DNA from: Bacteroidales bacterium
GTDB taxonomy: Bacteria; Bacteroidota; Bacteroidia; Bacteroidales; UBA3824
DNA: 51,980 nt
Direction of reading: 5' to 3'
NCBI GenBank assembly: GCA_017960885.1
Contig: JAGCYI010000295.1
Span: 1-51,980, forward strand
Each line of letters opens with the position of its first letter. The first letter of the stretch is position 1. Of the stretch, positions 7,476 through 16,662 are shown piece by piece. The translations under genes and the position numbers were made by a program. Below the pieces are notes generated by a model, which worked only from the letters and a program-made list of their open reading frames with translations, did not search any database and was not told where the DNA came from.

Positions 7476-8391
7476 CGAAAAACTGTTTTAACTTGTTGAT
7501 AGAGCGGTAATAAAAGTACGGCACTGCCACCAATACCGATGGTGGAAACAAAAGCGCCAAAATTAGCATAATTACCACCGACAGCCCCATATTGTCGGGA
7601 TACGACGAATATTTTGCCAACACCATAGTAATCAAAAAGATAGTACCTACAAATGCGGCAATTATTATCAAATATATTTCTGTGTAATAAAACACCGTCA
7701 GCAACGCTATTGGCGGAAGAACCATAAAAGAGACGTTTTTTAAAGCCTCCAACACTTTGAGCCTTAAAAACTTGCGCGGCGTTTTTGCAAAAATCCATAC
7801 ATAAAATACATCTTCGGGCTTTGAGTAATAACTCGCCGCTATGATGTATACCGCCACAATAGTGGCTATGCCCAAGTTTAAATTGTTGACACTTACGGCA
7901 ATCACCGTTATCACATAAACCAACGCTATCAGGTAGAATGTATATCTGAAACCTGTTGAAAATTCAAACGGACGTTTTGAAAACGGAGTGGGTATTACAA
8001 TGCCTGTGTTTCCCTTAAATGTTGCCAATGAAGAAACGATTGACAATATTACTATTATTGCTATTTGATTAAAGCATTGGTTTAATAACAGCGCCACCGC
8101 AAACGGCAGCGAAATAATGAGGTTTTCTACTATCCTTATCTTGGTTTTCCTACCTTTTCCAAATGTAGTTTGCAGAAAATCAGAACGTTCTTTGTTGCAC
8201 AGCGGCAATTGAGCCATCAGACAAGCCCCAATCAATACCCACGCCGCATATCCTTCCGCCCTATAATACAGCGCCTTAACAAATCCTACGAACACCACCG
8301 TCAGCAGCAAATATCCCACCACGGGATTTAATCCAAAATCCCTCAGACGGCGGTTGATCATCGTGAATTGCAGGTGCAGATATTGGCGCAT
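7468..8391 (-). CDS. ABC transporter membrane subunit
   Basis: This is a 307-residue polytopic membrane protein with about eight hydrophobic helices (for example LNPVVGYLLLTVVFVGFVKA and IYLIIIAAFVGTIFLITMVL), partner of the overlapping ATPase gene. No periplasmic loop or catalytic motif is visible, so it is a permease of unknown substrate. I prefer the ATG at 8391 (MRQYLHLQ) to the upstream ATG at 8430, because a -7 element (8419-8412) lies between them, which would place the transcription start after the upstream ATG. The N-terminus then begins with a short amphipathic stretch before the first helix. Confidence 0.82.
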   Translation of the reverse strand: MRQYLHLQFTMINRRLRDFGLNPVVGYLLLTVVFVGFVKALYYRAEGYAAWVLIGACLMAQLPLCNKERSDFLQTTFGKGRKTKIRIVENLIISLPFAVALLLNQCFNQIAIIVILSIVSSLATFKGNTGIVIPTPFSKRPFEFSTGFRYTFYLIALVYVITVIAVSVNNLNLGIATIVAVYIIAASYYSKPEDVFYVWIFAKTPRKFLRLKVLEALKNVSFMVLPPIALLTVFYYTEIYLIIIAAFVGTIFLITMVLAKYSSYPDNMGLSVVIMLILALLFPPSVLVAVPYFYYRSINKLKQFFDD

Positions 8392-8411
8392 ATTATTCTC
8401 ATTTTGTATTG

Positions 8412-8419
8412 CAAAGATA
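8412..8419 (-). promoter_or_regulatory. -7 promoter element for the ABC transporter operon
   Basis: The minus strand reads TATCTTTG, an exact TAnnTTTG match, 20 bases before the ATG at 8391. No clear -33 TTG was found at the expected distance. The element decides the start codon of the permease. Confidence 0.55.
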
Positions 8420-8483
8420 GTATTTGCCACAGTTAATATGTCTTGAAATATGTTAAAAATCTTTTTTCAATTACCAATTATTT

Positions 8484-8515
8484 TTGCTCGAATCTTCTTT
8501 TTTTTATTACCTTTG
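8484..8515 (+). promoter_or_regulatory. Promoter for rprX-rprY-porW
   Basis: TTG (8484-8486) and TACCTTTG (8508-8515) are 21 bases apart and match the Bacteroidota -33/-7 pattern. Transcription would begin near 8520, so the ATG at 8484 cannot be used and the histidine kinase starts at 8538. Confidence 0.68.
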
Positions 8516-8537
8516 TGCGTTGAAAATCAAGAGTACA

Positions 8538-10067
8538 ATGAGCAGAAAAGTGATATTTGCATTGGCTTGTGTAATGACCTTCACCATGGTGTGGCTGATT
8601 TATATTCAGGTTTCATGGTTTAAGGAGGCGTTGAGAATGCGCAAGCAGCAGTTTAGTGCGGCGGTAAACAGGTCGCTCTATTGTGTTGTACAGAAGCTGG
8701 AGGAGAGCGAAGTTGTCACTCACTTAAAAAACGAAGTTGTAGCTGTTAATTTTGATTCCTCGTCGGTTGGTAAACCTGTGCCAAACATCAATGTGCATGG
8801 TCGACGCCTTATTGATAGCATGCTCCGCGATACTGCCGGAGGCAAAATCCTTGTACTTAGTCAAGATTCATCTACTGTTTCTATCCTGCAATCTGGTGGT
8901 CAGCATGTGCCAATCGAACAGACCGTTGACCGTGATGAGTTTCAAGAGAGGGTGATGGCGCGTATTCACAACAAGACAGTCTTTGTGGAAAACCTTGTAA
9001 ACCAATTAATAAGAAAAAAAATCAACATCGAAGACCGCATTTCGGCAACTACTATCAACCAGCATCTCAAAACTCAGTTTGCCAACAATGGTATCTACAC
9101 CGATTATGATTTTGCTATTCGTGGCGAAGACAATCAGTATTACTTCAAAACGGCAGGGTTCAATCCCGACTCGGTGCCACAGACTTATCAGATTGTGCTC
9201 TATCCTAATGATATTATTTCTCCGCCGTACTACTTGGTGGTTTATTTCCCCGACGAAAACAAGGTTTCGCTCAACTCAATTTCGCGTCAAGGGTTTGCAT
9301 CGCTCGCTCTCACATTTATTATTATGTTGACTTTTATGGCAACTCTCATTATTATTTTCCGCCAGAAAAAGCTCAGCGAGATGAAAACCGACTTTGTTAA
9401 TAATATGACCCACGAGTTGAAAACACCCATTTCGTCGATTTCTCTTGCCTCTCAAATGCTTAAAGACAAGAGCGTTATGAAAAACGAGCAGATGTTCGAC
9501 CATATTTCTCAGGTGATAGAAGACGAGAGCAAACGCCTTGGCTATCAGGTGGAACGTGTGTTGCAAATGGCTGTAATAGAGCGTGGTAAGGTTAGAATGA
9601 AGGTTAAAGAACTTTATATCAACGAATTAATCAAAAAAGTAGTTAATTCATTCGACCTAAAAATTAAAGACCGCAACGGTGTGATAATCACCAAGTTGAA
9701 AGCCAACGACGATTTGATCGAGGGCGACGAGGTGCATATTACAAATCTGATTTTCAATCTTTTAGACAATGCGCTAAAATATACCGAAGTAACGCCTAAA
9801 TTGCAGATTTCTACCGAAAATGTAAAAAAGGGCATCGAAATATCAGTTTCGGACAATGGTATAGGAATTTCGCGCGAAAGTCAGAAACATATTTTCGACC
9901 AGTTTTACCGCGTTCACACGGGCAATATACACAATGTCAAGGGCTTTGGTATCGGACTAAGCTATGTAAAGTGCGTGGTAGACGAGCATCAAGGCGATAT
10001 AAGAATTAAGAGTGAAGTTGGCAAGGGAACAACTTTTTATATATATTTGCCATTTAGTTTAAAATAA
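8538..10067 (+). CDS. rprX: Sensor histidine kinase, RprX-like
   Basis: This is a 509-residue membrane histidine kinase. TM1 is at about residues 5-25 and TM2 at about 255-277 (LALTFIIMLTFMATLIIIF); together they enclose a 230-residue periplasmic sensor region with no recognised fold. The HisKA helix contains NNMTHELKTPISS with the phospho-acceptor His at about residue 292. The ATPase domain has the N box (NLIFNLLDNALKYTEV), G1 (SDNGIGIS) and G2 (GFGIGLSYVK). There is no HAMP or PAS domain between TM2 and HisKA. The partner response regulator gene follows after 27 bases. Architecture and partner resemble Bacteroides RprX/RprY. The start is set by the promoter at 8508-8515. Confidence 0.87.
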   Translation: MSRKVIFALACVMTFTMVWLIYIQVSWFKEALRMRKQQFSAAVNRSLYCVVQKLEESEVVTHLKNEVVAVNFDSSSVGKPVPNINVHGRRLIDSMLRDTAGGKILVLSQDSSTVSILQSGGQHVPIEQTVDRDEFQERVMARIHNKTVFVENLVNQLIRKKINIEDRISATTINQHLKTQFANNGIYTDYDFAIRGEDNQYYFKTAGFNPDSVPQTYQIVLYPNDIISPPYYLVVYFPDENKVSLNSISRQGFASLALTFIIMLTFMATLIIIFRQKKLSEMKTDFVNNMTHELKTPISSISLASQMLKDKSVMKNEQMFDHISQVIEDESKRLGYQVERVLQMAVIERGKVRMKVKELYINELIKKVVNSFDLKIKDRNGVIITKLKANDDLIEGDEVHITNLIFNLLDNALKYTEVTPKLQISTENVKKGIEISVSDNGIGISRESQKHIFDQFYRVHTGNIHNVKGFGIGLSYVKCVVDEHQGDIRIKSEVGKGTTFYIYLPFSLK

Positions 10068-10094
10068 TTGTTACACATTATAATATAGTACAAA

Positions 10095-10799
10095 ATGGAA
10101 AAAACTATTCGCATACTTTTGGCCGAAGACGACGTTAACCTCGGCTCGCTCCTGAGGCAGTATCTCGAGGCCAAGGGCTATTCTACCGACCTTTTTAACG
10201 ATGGAGAGAAAGCTACCGAGGGCTTCCGTGCCGGCAACTACGACATCTGTATCTTAGATATTATGATGCCTAAGAAAGATGGCTTCGCTGTTGCATCTGA
10301 AATTAGGGAGATTAATACTACAGTGCCTATTATCTTCCTAACAGCCAAAAACTTAAAAGAAGACGTGCTTACCGGTTTCAAAATCGGTGCCGACGACTAT
10401 ATCACCAAGCCTTTCAATATGGAAGAGCTGCTTCTCCGCATAGAGGCTGTGCTCAGACGTTCGGGCGCTATGGAAAGCGAATCGGTATCTTCTTATAAAT
10501 TAGGCAAATACTCGTTTGATTGCAACAAACAGCAGTTGCAGTTTGAGGACCAGGAGCCCGAAAAACTCACCACTAAGGAGACCGAGCTGCTTCGTCTGCT
10601 TTGCGTTAATTCAAACAAAGTTTTGGAACGCAACTATGCCCTCAAACAGATTTGGGACGACGACAACTATTTTAACGCCCGCAGTATGGACGTGTATATT
10701 ACCAAATTGCGTAAAAAACTCAACAACGACCCCACTATTGAAATCCTTAACATTCACGGCAAGGGTTATAAATTGATCGTGGGCGAAGAAACTGTTTAA
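10095..10799 (+). CDS. rprY: OmpR-family response regulator, RprY-like
   Basis: This is a 234-residue response regulator. The receiver domain (1-120) has the acidic pair EDD near residue 12, phospho-acceptor Asp55 in CILDIMMPKKDGF, the switch Thr in FLTAK and the conserved Lys in YITKPF. A winged-helix DNA-binding domain (about 135-230) carries the OmpR-type LTTKETELLRLL and SMDVYITKLRKKL motifs. It closely resembles RprY of Bacteroides and Porphyromonas. It is cotranscribed with the kinase and ends only 6 bases before a type IX secretion lipoprotein gene, which is therefore a likely member of the same operon. Confidence 0.9.
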   Translation: MEKTIRILLAEDDVNLGSLLRQYLEAKGYSTDLFNDGEKATEGFRAGNYDICILDIMMPKKDGFAVASEIREINTTVPIIFLTAKNLKEDVLTGFKIGADDYITKPFNMEELLLRIEAVLRRSGAMESESVSSYKLGKYSFDCNKQQLQFEDQEPEKLTTKETELLRLLCVNSNKVLERNYALKQIWDDDNYFNARSMDVYITKLRKKLNNDPTIEILNIHGKGYKLIVGEETV

Positions 10800-10805
10800 T
10801 ATTCA

Positions 10806-13406
10806 ATGGGTTTTAGTAATAGAATAATTATTTGCGGCATTGTTTCAGCCTCTGTGTTTGTGGGTTGCTCAAACTCTAAAAACACTGCTTCTACACGTGC
10901 GTTTCACAACCTTACAGCGCATTACAATGTCTATTTTAACGCCAAGCAATACTATTTGGATGGCGTGGAAAGAATAGATAACGAACTGCAGTGCGACTAT
11001 ACCGAAATTTTGCCCGTGTTTAAGGTGGATGCTCCAGGGGCTGCCGATTTGGTGCGTGGTGATATGGAGTCGTGCATTCAAAAATGTGGTAAAAACATTC
11101 TTACTCACTCCATAACTGCAAAACCCAAAAAGCATTACGGACGTGGTGGCATGGACCAGAGCGAACTCGAGTTTTACAACAAACCCGATTTTTGCAAATG
11201 GATCGACGACACTTATCTCCTTATGGGTAAGGCAAATTATGTTATTGCCGACTACGACCGTGCCGAAAGTTCGTTCCGCCTTGTCACCACTAGGTTCAAG
11301 CACGAACCCGCTAAGTTTGAAGCTCAAATGTGGCTTGCAAAAACTATGTCGGCGCAAAAAAACTATACCGAAGCCCTCGAAATTATCAACAAGCTCAACG
11401 CCGACAAGCGTCATCCAAAAAAGCTTGATTGTGGCATATTGATGACCTATGCCGATATCTACATTTCTGTACGCCGTTACCCCGAGGCTCTCGAAGCTCT
11501 CGAAAAGGCTGTGGCTATTACCAAAAACAAAGACAAACGAGCCTGGCTTGTTTACATTATGGGTGACATCAACCGCCGATGCGGCAACTACAACGAGGCG
11601 CGTCAAAACTATTTGGAAGTTATAAAGATCAATCCCGACTACGCCACCGTGTTTAACGCTAAAATTAATCTGGCTACTGTTTTCGAGCAGGATGCCGACA
11701 TTGATAAGATTATTGTTGAACTCCAAAAACTTGCCCGCGACGAAAACAATGCAGAATACAAGGATCAGATCGACTATGCTATTGCTGAAGTCTACCGTCG
11801 CAGCGGAGATATCGACAAAGCTCTTGCATATTACAAAAAATCTGCCCACGAAAGCAGTGTAAACGATATTCAGAAGGCTAAATCGTATCTTGCTTCGGCA
11901 AACATATATTTCGACCGTCACGACTATATCAATGCGCAAAAGTTTTACGACAGCACTATGTCGTATCTGCCCAAAACGTATTCCGACTACGACGAAATTG
12001 CCCAGAAATCTGAAAACCTTTCGCTCCTTACCGGCTACATCAACCAAGCCAACTATCAAGACAGTATTCAGCGTGTGGCTGCGATGCCCGAAAATCAGCG
12101 CAATCAAATTGTGGCACAGTTGATAGCGCAAGTTGCAGCACAGGAAGCCGCCGCCAACAGCAATCAGCAGACCTATTATGGCGGTGGAGAAAACAATTAC
12201 GGCGTGCAGTATACTGGTCAGGACGGAAATCCTAACTTTGCCGGAAAATGGTATCTATATAACAATACGTCACTTAGTTACGGTAAGTCTGAATTTATAA
12301 AAAAATGGGGACAACGCCGTTTGGAAGACAACTGGCGACGCAAAAACAAGAGCGTAGAGGTGCTCGACGACAATGTTGACGAAGCTCCTAAAGACACCGC
12401 TGAGTTGGCTATCAACAACAAGATGCCTGAATATTATCTGCGCAACCTGCCTATGACCGATTCTGCCAAGGCTATTTCCAAGAATATTGAGGCGGATTCG
12501 TGGTTTGCCGCCGCTGATGTATATTACGAAAAAATGGACGACCCGGCTAAGGCTATTGAAACACTTTTGTTTCTCAACCAGAAAAACCCCGACCACTATC
12601 TAATGCCGCAGTCGCTTTACACACTTTATAAATTATATAATGTGCAGGGTGAAAAATCACTTGCCGAGTACACCAAAACCCAGTTGATTTCTAATTATCC
12701 CGAAAGCGGATATGCAAAAATACTCGGCGACCCCGACTACCATAAGAATGTTCAGGCTCGAAAAGATTCCGCTTTGAATATCTATAATACTGCTTTGAGT
12801 AGCTTCAAAAATGGTATGTATCCAAATTGCATACAGATTTGCACCAATGCAGAAACACGTTACGCCGACCTGAAGATTGCCGAAAACTTCTATTATCTTG
12901 AAGCCCGTGCTCATGGACGTATGCAGAATATTCCCGCTATGCGTTCTACCTTGGAGACCTTTGTAAAGCGTTTCCCAAAAAGCGACCTTAACGAGGCTGC
13001 GCAAAACAAGCTCTCCGCACTCAACTCCGGACGTTTTGAAACTCAGCGTTTTGACACCGTTTTCACCGCCGCACACTATTTCGTGTTGGCTTACAAAACC
13101 GACAACCCCAACGCTCCGCAGACCGAATATATGGTACAGAAATTCTGCGCCGAAAACTCTTACACCGAAAACGACGTTCAGAGCCGCGATTTTGCTGACG
13201 GATACAAGTTTGTGATTGTATCCACATTCTCGCACAAGAATACGGCGTTGGAGTTTTACCGAAAGTTTGTCATGGTCAACTATCAAAGCCTTGAACCCGA
13301 AAGCGACTTTATCCCCTTTGTTATAAACCGCACCAATCTACCCTTACTTCAAACCCTTACTGATTTAGAAGCATATGAAAACTTTTTTAAACTTAAATAC
13401 TTATAA
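10806..13406 (+). CDS. porW: Type IX secretion lipoprotein PorW/SprE, TPR-rich
   Basis: This is an 866-residue lipoprotein. The signal peptide ends in SVFVGC with lipidated Cys21. The following region, with AFHNLTAHYNVYFNAKQYY near residue 33, is the hallmark start of SprE/PorW proteins. At least six TPR units lie between residues about 140 and 380, and further helical repeats (AIETLLFLNQKNPDHYLMPQ) lie at about 560-720. A Gln/Asn-rich stretch occurs near residues 425-475. PorW is a periplasmic, outer-membrane-anchored protein needed for type IX secretion, linking parts of the machinery. Its position behind rprXY suggests that this two-component system influences secretion, which is inference. 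Confidence 0.87.
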   Translation: MGFSNRIIICGIVSASVFVGCSNSKNTASTRAFHNLTAHYNVYFNAKQYYLDGVERIDNELQCDYTEILPVFKVDAPGAADLVRGDMESCIQKCGKNILTHSITAKPKKHYGRGGMDQSELEFYNKPDFCKWIDDTYLLMGKANYVIADYDRAESSFRLVTTRFKHEPAKFEAQMWLAKTMSAQKNYTEALEIINKLNADKRHPKKLDCGILMTYADIYISVRRYPEALEALEKAVAITKNKDKRAWLVYIMGDINRRCGNYNEARQNYLEVIKINPDYATVFNAKINLATVFEQDADIDKIIVELQKLARDENNAEYKDQIDYAIAEVYRRSGDIDKALAYYKKSAHESSVNDIQKAKSYLASANIYFDRHDYINAQKFYDSTMSYLPKTYSDYDEIAQKSENLSLLTGYINQANYQDSIQRVAAMPENQRNQIVAQLIAQVAAQEAAANSNQQTYYGGGENNYGVQYTGQDGNPNFAGKWYLYNNTSLSYGKSEFIKKWGQRRLEDNWRRKNKSVEVLDDNVDEAPKDTAELAINNKMPEYYLRNLPMTDSAKAISKNIEADSWFAAADVYYEKMDDPAKAIETLLFLNQKNPDHYLMPQSLYTLYKLYNVQGEKSLAEYTKTQLISNYPESGYAKILGDPDYHKNVQARKDSALNIYNTALSSFKNGMYPNCIQICTNAETRYADLKIAENFYYLEARAHGRMQNIPAMRSTLETFVKRFPKSDLNEAAQNKLSALNSGRFETQRFDTVFTAAHYFVLAYKTDNPNAPQTEYMVQKFCAENSYTENDVQSRDFADGYKFVIVSTFSHKNTALEFYRKFVMVNYQSLEPESDFIPFVINRTNLPLLQTLTDLEAYENFFKLKYL

Positions 13407-13439
13407 TTCAACAAGAACTAACTATTACACTGCTGTTTT

Positions 13440-14453
13440 ATGACTCGTATTTATATACTTATTTCGCTAGTTTTGACAATGCCGGCTTGTAATTCGCGTT
13501 GTGTGGCACCCGACAATGCCGACAACATTACGAATGCATTGCTTGGAGATACTTCTCAGACGCCTTCTCAGACTGTAATTGTTCCTTCTCAAACCAAAAT
13601 TGCTCAAAAACCATCTCAGCCTGATTATTTCTTTGCTGTGGCTCAATACAACACCGTTTATTATGGCAATTCGCTCGAAAACCTCTTGCGGCTCAATATC
13701 GAGAGTGCCCAGCTCGACATATCGCCCGACGGACGCACTATAGCATATTCGTCGTATAGCCGTCCTGGTTACCGCGTAATCAAGTTGATAGATATTGAAA
13801 GTCAGACAACTACATTGCTCGACCTCCCTCCTCGTAACGCTTATATGGGTTCGTGGAACAACGACGGCAAATATATAGCTATCAACAGCCAGTCTACATT
13901 GTTAAGCCACTGGCAGCCTGTTATTTATAATATTGAAGAGGGCTCTGTTTCCGACATTGACTGGCTCGACACTGACAACGACTATTACAATCCGGTGTTT
14001 TCGCCCGACGGCAAGACTCTCGTTTTTCACGATATTTGCCACATTTATATTTGCAATTTTAAAAATGGAAAGGCTACACTAAAACGTGTTATCGACACCG
14101 AAGACCTTTGTGCCGACGACAACGCAGGTTTTTCTGATTGCTGCAAGTTTCAACTCTCAAACGATGGCAAGTATTTGATATTCACCGTAGAAACTGATAT
14201 TTTTGAGGAAGATATCTGTCCAAAAATCACGCTTTGTAGCTATAATGTAGATACAGGCCGGTTGCGCCGCGTTACCGACCGCAACTGCAATGTCAACGAC
14301 TTTGCCATAGACTCTTCTGGTGAAATATATTACTGCACCTGCAACAAAGAAAAGCAAGTATTTGAAGGATTTGTTGCCCGCATCGACGGTTCCGACGCTG
14401 TTTTGTCTGCCACATTTAAAGAGCAAACATACGCCATAGCGGTAGCTGATTAA
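13440..14453 (+). CDS. TolB-like beta-propeller lipoprotein
   Basis: This is a 337-residue exported protein. The first 17 residues form a signal peptide ending TMPAC, a weak lipobox. Several WD40-like/PD40 units follow: LDISPDGRTIAYSSY, NPVFSPDGKTLVFHD and FQLSNDGKYLIFT, as in the TolB propeller and in Bacteroidota periplasmic proteins. Many Cys residues occur in the second half, which is unusual and may form disulfides. Function is unknown; a periplasmic binding scaffold is likely. It starts 33 bases after porW without a recognisable promoter and may be the last gene of the rprX operon. A weak hairpin follows the stop. Confidence 0.75.
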   Translation: MTRIYILISLVLTMPACNSRCVAPDNADNITNALLGDTSQTPSQTVIVPSQTKIAQKPSQPDYFFAVAQYNTVYYGNSLENLLRLNIESAQLDISPDGRTIAYSSYSRPGYRVIKLIDIESQTTTLLDLPPRNAYMGSWNNDGKYIAINSQSTLLSHWQPVIYNIEEGSVSDIDWLDTDNDYYNPVFSPDGKTLVFHDICHIYICNFKNGKATLKRVIDTEDLCADDNAGFSDCCKFQLSNDGKYLIFTVETDIFEEDICPKITLCSYNVDTGRLRRVTDRNCNVNDFAIDSSGEIYYCTCNKEKQVFEGFVARIDGSDAVLSATFKEQTYAIAVAD

Positions 14454-14492
14454 TGCTTGTCTGCTGATATTCTTGCCATTAAGCAAAAGGTT

Positions 14493-14519
14493 ACAAAATT
14501 TTAATAAAAAAAATTTTGT
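14493..14519 (+). terminator. AT-rich hairpin after the beta-propeller gene
   Basis: ACAAAATTTT (14493-14502) pairs with AAAATTTTGT (14510-14519) around a 7-base loop and is followed by a T-rich stretch. The stem contains only A-T pairs except one, so it is a weak terminator candidate. Confidence 0.4.
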
Positions 14520-14592
14520 TTGTTTTAATAAAAGTCTTTACCTTTATACAAAATTTTAAAACTATAAACACATTCATTAAAACAGAACTGAT

Positions 14593-15069
14593 ATGTCAAA
14601 AATTAAACTTTTAGGATTAACACTGCTATCCGCAGCCGTATTGTTAGTAAGCTGCAAAGGCAACAAGGGTAACGAATCGAGCGACAACGGCGACACACTT
14701 CCTTATCCTTTTGACAACTACGAGTCGACAATCTCGATGGAGGAACCTACTTTCACCGATACGACTTCAATCTCAGAGCCCATTATGCTTGAAGACCAGC
14801 AGGGCAATCTCCAACCCGAAACCACACCTGTTGTAAACGAAAGCGATATGTTTTACATCATTGCTGGTTCGTTTACCGTTTACAGCAATGCGCAGAACCT
14901 TTGCAACAAGCTCAAAGTTAAAGGTTACAACGCTGAAATACTGATTCCGTTCGGACAGTACAACCGTGTATCTATAAAATCTTTCAAGACCCGCGAAGAG
15001 GCCAAAGCTTCTATTGCTACTCTTAAGGCTAAACTCGGCGACGACGGTCTTTGGATTCTTAAAAGATAA
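14593..15069 (+). CDS. SPOR-domain lipoprotein
   Basis: This is a 158-residue lipoprotein. The signal peptide ends in AVLLVSC with the lipidated Cys at residue 21. An acidic linker (about 25-85) is followed by a C-terminal SPOR domain (about 88-158): MFYIIAGSFTVYSNAQNLC, then KGYNAEILIPFGQYNRVSI and KSFKTREEAKA. SPOR domains bind denuded peptidoglycan at division sites, so a role in envelope or septum biology is likely. It is a single-gene unit: a near-consensus -7 element (TACCTTTA near 14539) lies upstream and a strong terminator follows 26 bases after the stop codon. Confidence 0.88.
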   Translation: MSKIKLLGLTLLSAAVLLVSCKGNKGNESSDNGDTLPYPFDNYESTISMEEPTFTDTTSISEPIMLEDQQGNLQPETTPVVNESDMFYIIAGSFTVYSNAQNLCNKLKVKGYNAEILIPFGQYNRVSIKSFKTREEAKASIATLKAKLGDDGLWILKR

Positions 15070-15095
15070 ATCATTGCGGTACAACCCGTTCTGGG

Positions 15096-15150
15096 CTGCG
15101 AATAAATCATTTGATTTTTTTTAATGATTTGTTCGCAGTTTTTTTTGTTT
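15096..15150 (+). terminator. Strong intrinsic terminator
   Basis: The left arm 15096-15111 and right arm 15123-15138 pair over 16 positions with a single T-G wobble (CTGCGAAtAAATCATT against AATGATTTgTTCGCAG), with an 11-base loop, followed by a run of T residues interrupted once. This is a textbook terminator for the SPOR gene. The ATG at 15124 lies inside the right arm, which argues against its use as a start for the next gene. Confidence 0.9.
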
Positions 15151-15192
15151 TTTTTCCTTTTTGTTGTAACTTGCTGCATAAAACAAATACTG

Positions 15193-16623
15193 ATGACCGA
15201 AGTTTCGGATAATATAGACACTACTGACCGTATAGCCGCGCTGATACGCGAAAAAAACGAGTTGAGCCAGCAACTTAAACAGATGTCGGCACTCTACGAC
15301 TCGCTTTTGGCTGAAAAAGAACGCCTTGAGAATATCCTCTCGGCTGTTCCCGGACAATACGTGCCCGAAAGCGTTAAGGTTGACTCCCTTCAGCAGCACC
15401 TGCTTAAATTCAAGATGGTGACGGTGATGTATTTAGACATCCGCGCCACTTCAAGCCTTACCGACTGCGAAAATTCTGCCGAGGCTATTGACGAACTCGA
15501 CCAGGTGATGTTTCATTTTAACGATATTGCTGGAAAGTACCGCCTCCAAGTGAGCAAAACTATCGGATATTCGTTCCTGTGCGCAGGAGGTATCCCTGAT
15601 AAGAATATTACCAACCCTATTGACGTTGTGCTCGCTGCTTTGGAGATGAACGACTATCTTCAAACATTGTCGTACAAGGCTGCCGACTCAAGGGGCGATA
15701 AGTTTTGGCAATTGCGCATCGGTATCCATACTGGTCCTGTAACTGCTTCTGCTTCTGGACGAAAAAAAATATCTTACGATATCAAGGGCGACACCGTTAA
15801 CAATGCTTCTCGAATTGCCGCCGCCGCTGGTGTTAACCAAATCAACGTGTCGGTTTTTACATACGACCTTGTAAAAGAGTTCTTTGTAACTGAGTTTATC
15901 GGCGTTATCCCTGTTAAATACCGCGATTTGGAGACATATCAGATCAAACGCCTTAAAAAAGATTATTCAGTTAACGTGAATAAGGGCTTTTATCCGAATT
16001 CGTATTTCCAGATTAAATACGCTCTTCGTCAATTTACTGATTTGCAGGAGTTTATTCTTGATAAATTAGACAGAGAGCTTCCTCCCTTCCTCTATTATCA
16101 CAACACGCGCCACACTATCGACGTAATCAACCAAGTGGAGATTCTCGGCTATGGCGAGGGCGTTAGCGACGAGGATTTGCTTCTGCTTAAAACGGCAGCC
16201 CTATTTCACGACACCGGCTACATTGTAGGTTCCGACAACCACGAGTATTTTGGCACTCAGATAGCCCGCGACATCCTGCCCAATTATAACTACACGCAGG
16301 AACAGATAGAGAAGATATGCAAGTTGATACTTGCCACTAAGCTACCGCCCGACCCAAAAAACTGTTTCGAGCGTATTATCTGCGATGCCGACCTCGTGTA
16401 TCTTGGCCGTACCGACTTTATACCGGTTTCTAACATGCTCTACGACGAGTTGAAAGCGCTCGGTAGCAATTTAGACATTGATTCCTGGAATCAAAAACAG
16501 GTGGATTTCCTCACCAAGCACCACTATTTTACCGAAACTGCGATCAAGGTGCTTGAAGTGGGAAAGGAATATCAGATTGAGCGTTTGAAAAATCTTATTG
16601 CAAAACCTGATGCTTTACATTAA
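15193..16623 (+). CDS. Class III nucleotide cyclase-like domain fused to HD phosphohydrolase
   Basis: This is a 476-residue cytosolic protein. A coiled coil (about 15-55, REKNELSQQLKQMSALYDSL) precedes a class III cyclase homology domain (about 75-255). An HD domain (about 280-465) contains HNTRHT (His303, His307), FHDTGY (His339-Asp340) and CDADL. In the cyclase part, the first metal Asp (Asp82, YLDIR) and YDIKGDTVNNASR with the transition-state Asn/Arg are present. The usual second metal Asp in KTIGD is replaced by Tyr126 (KTIGYSF), so cyclase activity is doubtful. The protein may use the cyclase fold to sense nucleotides and the HD domain to hydrolyse one. I start at 15193 because the upstream ATG lies within the terminator. 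Confidence 0.85.
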   Translation: MTEVSDNIDTTDRIAALIREKNELSQQLKQMSALYDSLLAEKERLENILSAVPGQYVPESVKVDSLQQHLLKFKMVTVMYLDIRATSSLTDCENSAEAIDELDQVMFHFNDIAGKYRLQVSKTIGYSFLCAGGIPDKNITNPIDVVLAALEMNDYLQTLSYKAADSRGDKFWQLRIGIHTGPVTASASGRKKISYDIKGDTVNNASRIAAAAGVNQINVSVFTYDLVKEFFVTEFIGVIPVKYRDLETYQIKRLKKDYSVNVNKGFYPNSYFQIKYALRQFTDLQEFILDKLDRELPPFLYYHNTRHTIDVINQVEILGYGEGVSDEDLLLLKTAALFHDTGYIVGSDNHEYFGTQIARDILPNYNYTQEQIEKICKLILATKLPPDPKNCFERIICDADLVYLGRTDFIPVSNMLYDELKALGSNLDIDSWNQKQVDFLTKHHYFTETAIKVLEVGKEYQIERLKNLIAKPDALH

Positions 16624-16662
16624 ATAAAGCTAATTAATATATATTAATTCAATATTTTATTT

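Noticed and set aside
10869..12131. 420-codon open frame antisense to porW
   Set aside because: It is a mirror of codon usage in the strongly supported porW gene, with no start signal, no domain and a low-complexity composition.
15124..15192. Upstream start for the cyclase/HD gene, adding a hydrophobic N-terminus
   Set aside because: The ATG lies in the right arm of a strong terminator; the Phe-rich stretch comes from the terminator T run. The ATG at 15193 is better.
16632..16649. 18-base palindrome AATTAATATATATTAATT
   Set aside because: It consists only of A and T in an AT-rich gap, so chance is likely. No T run or known operator is associated.
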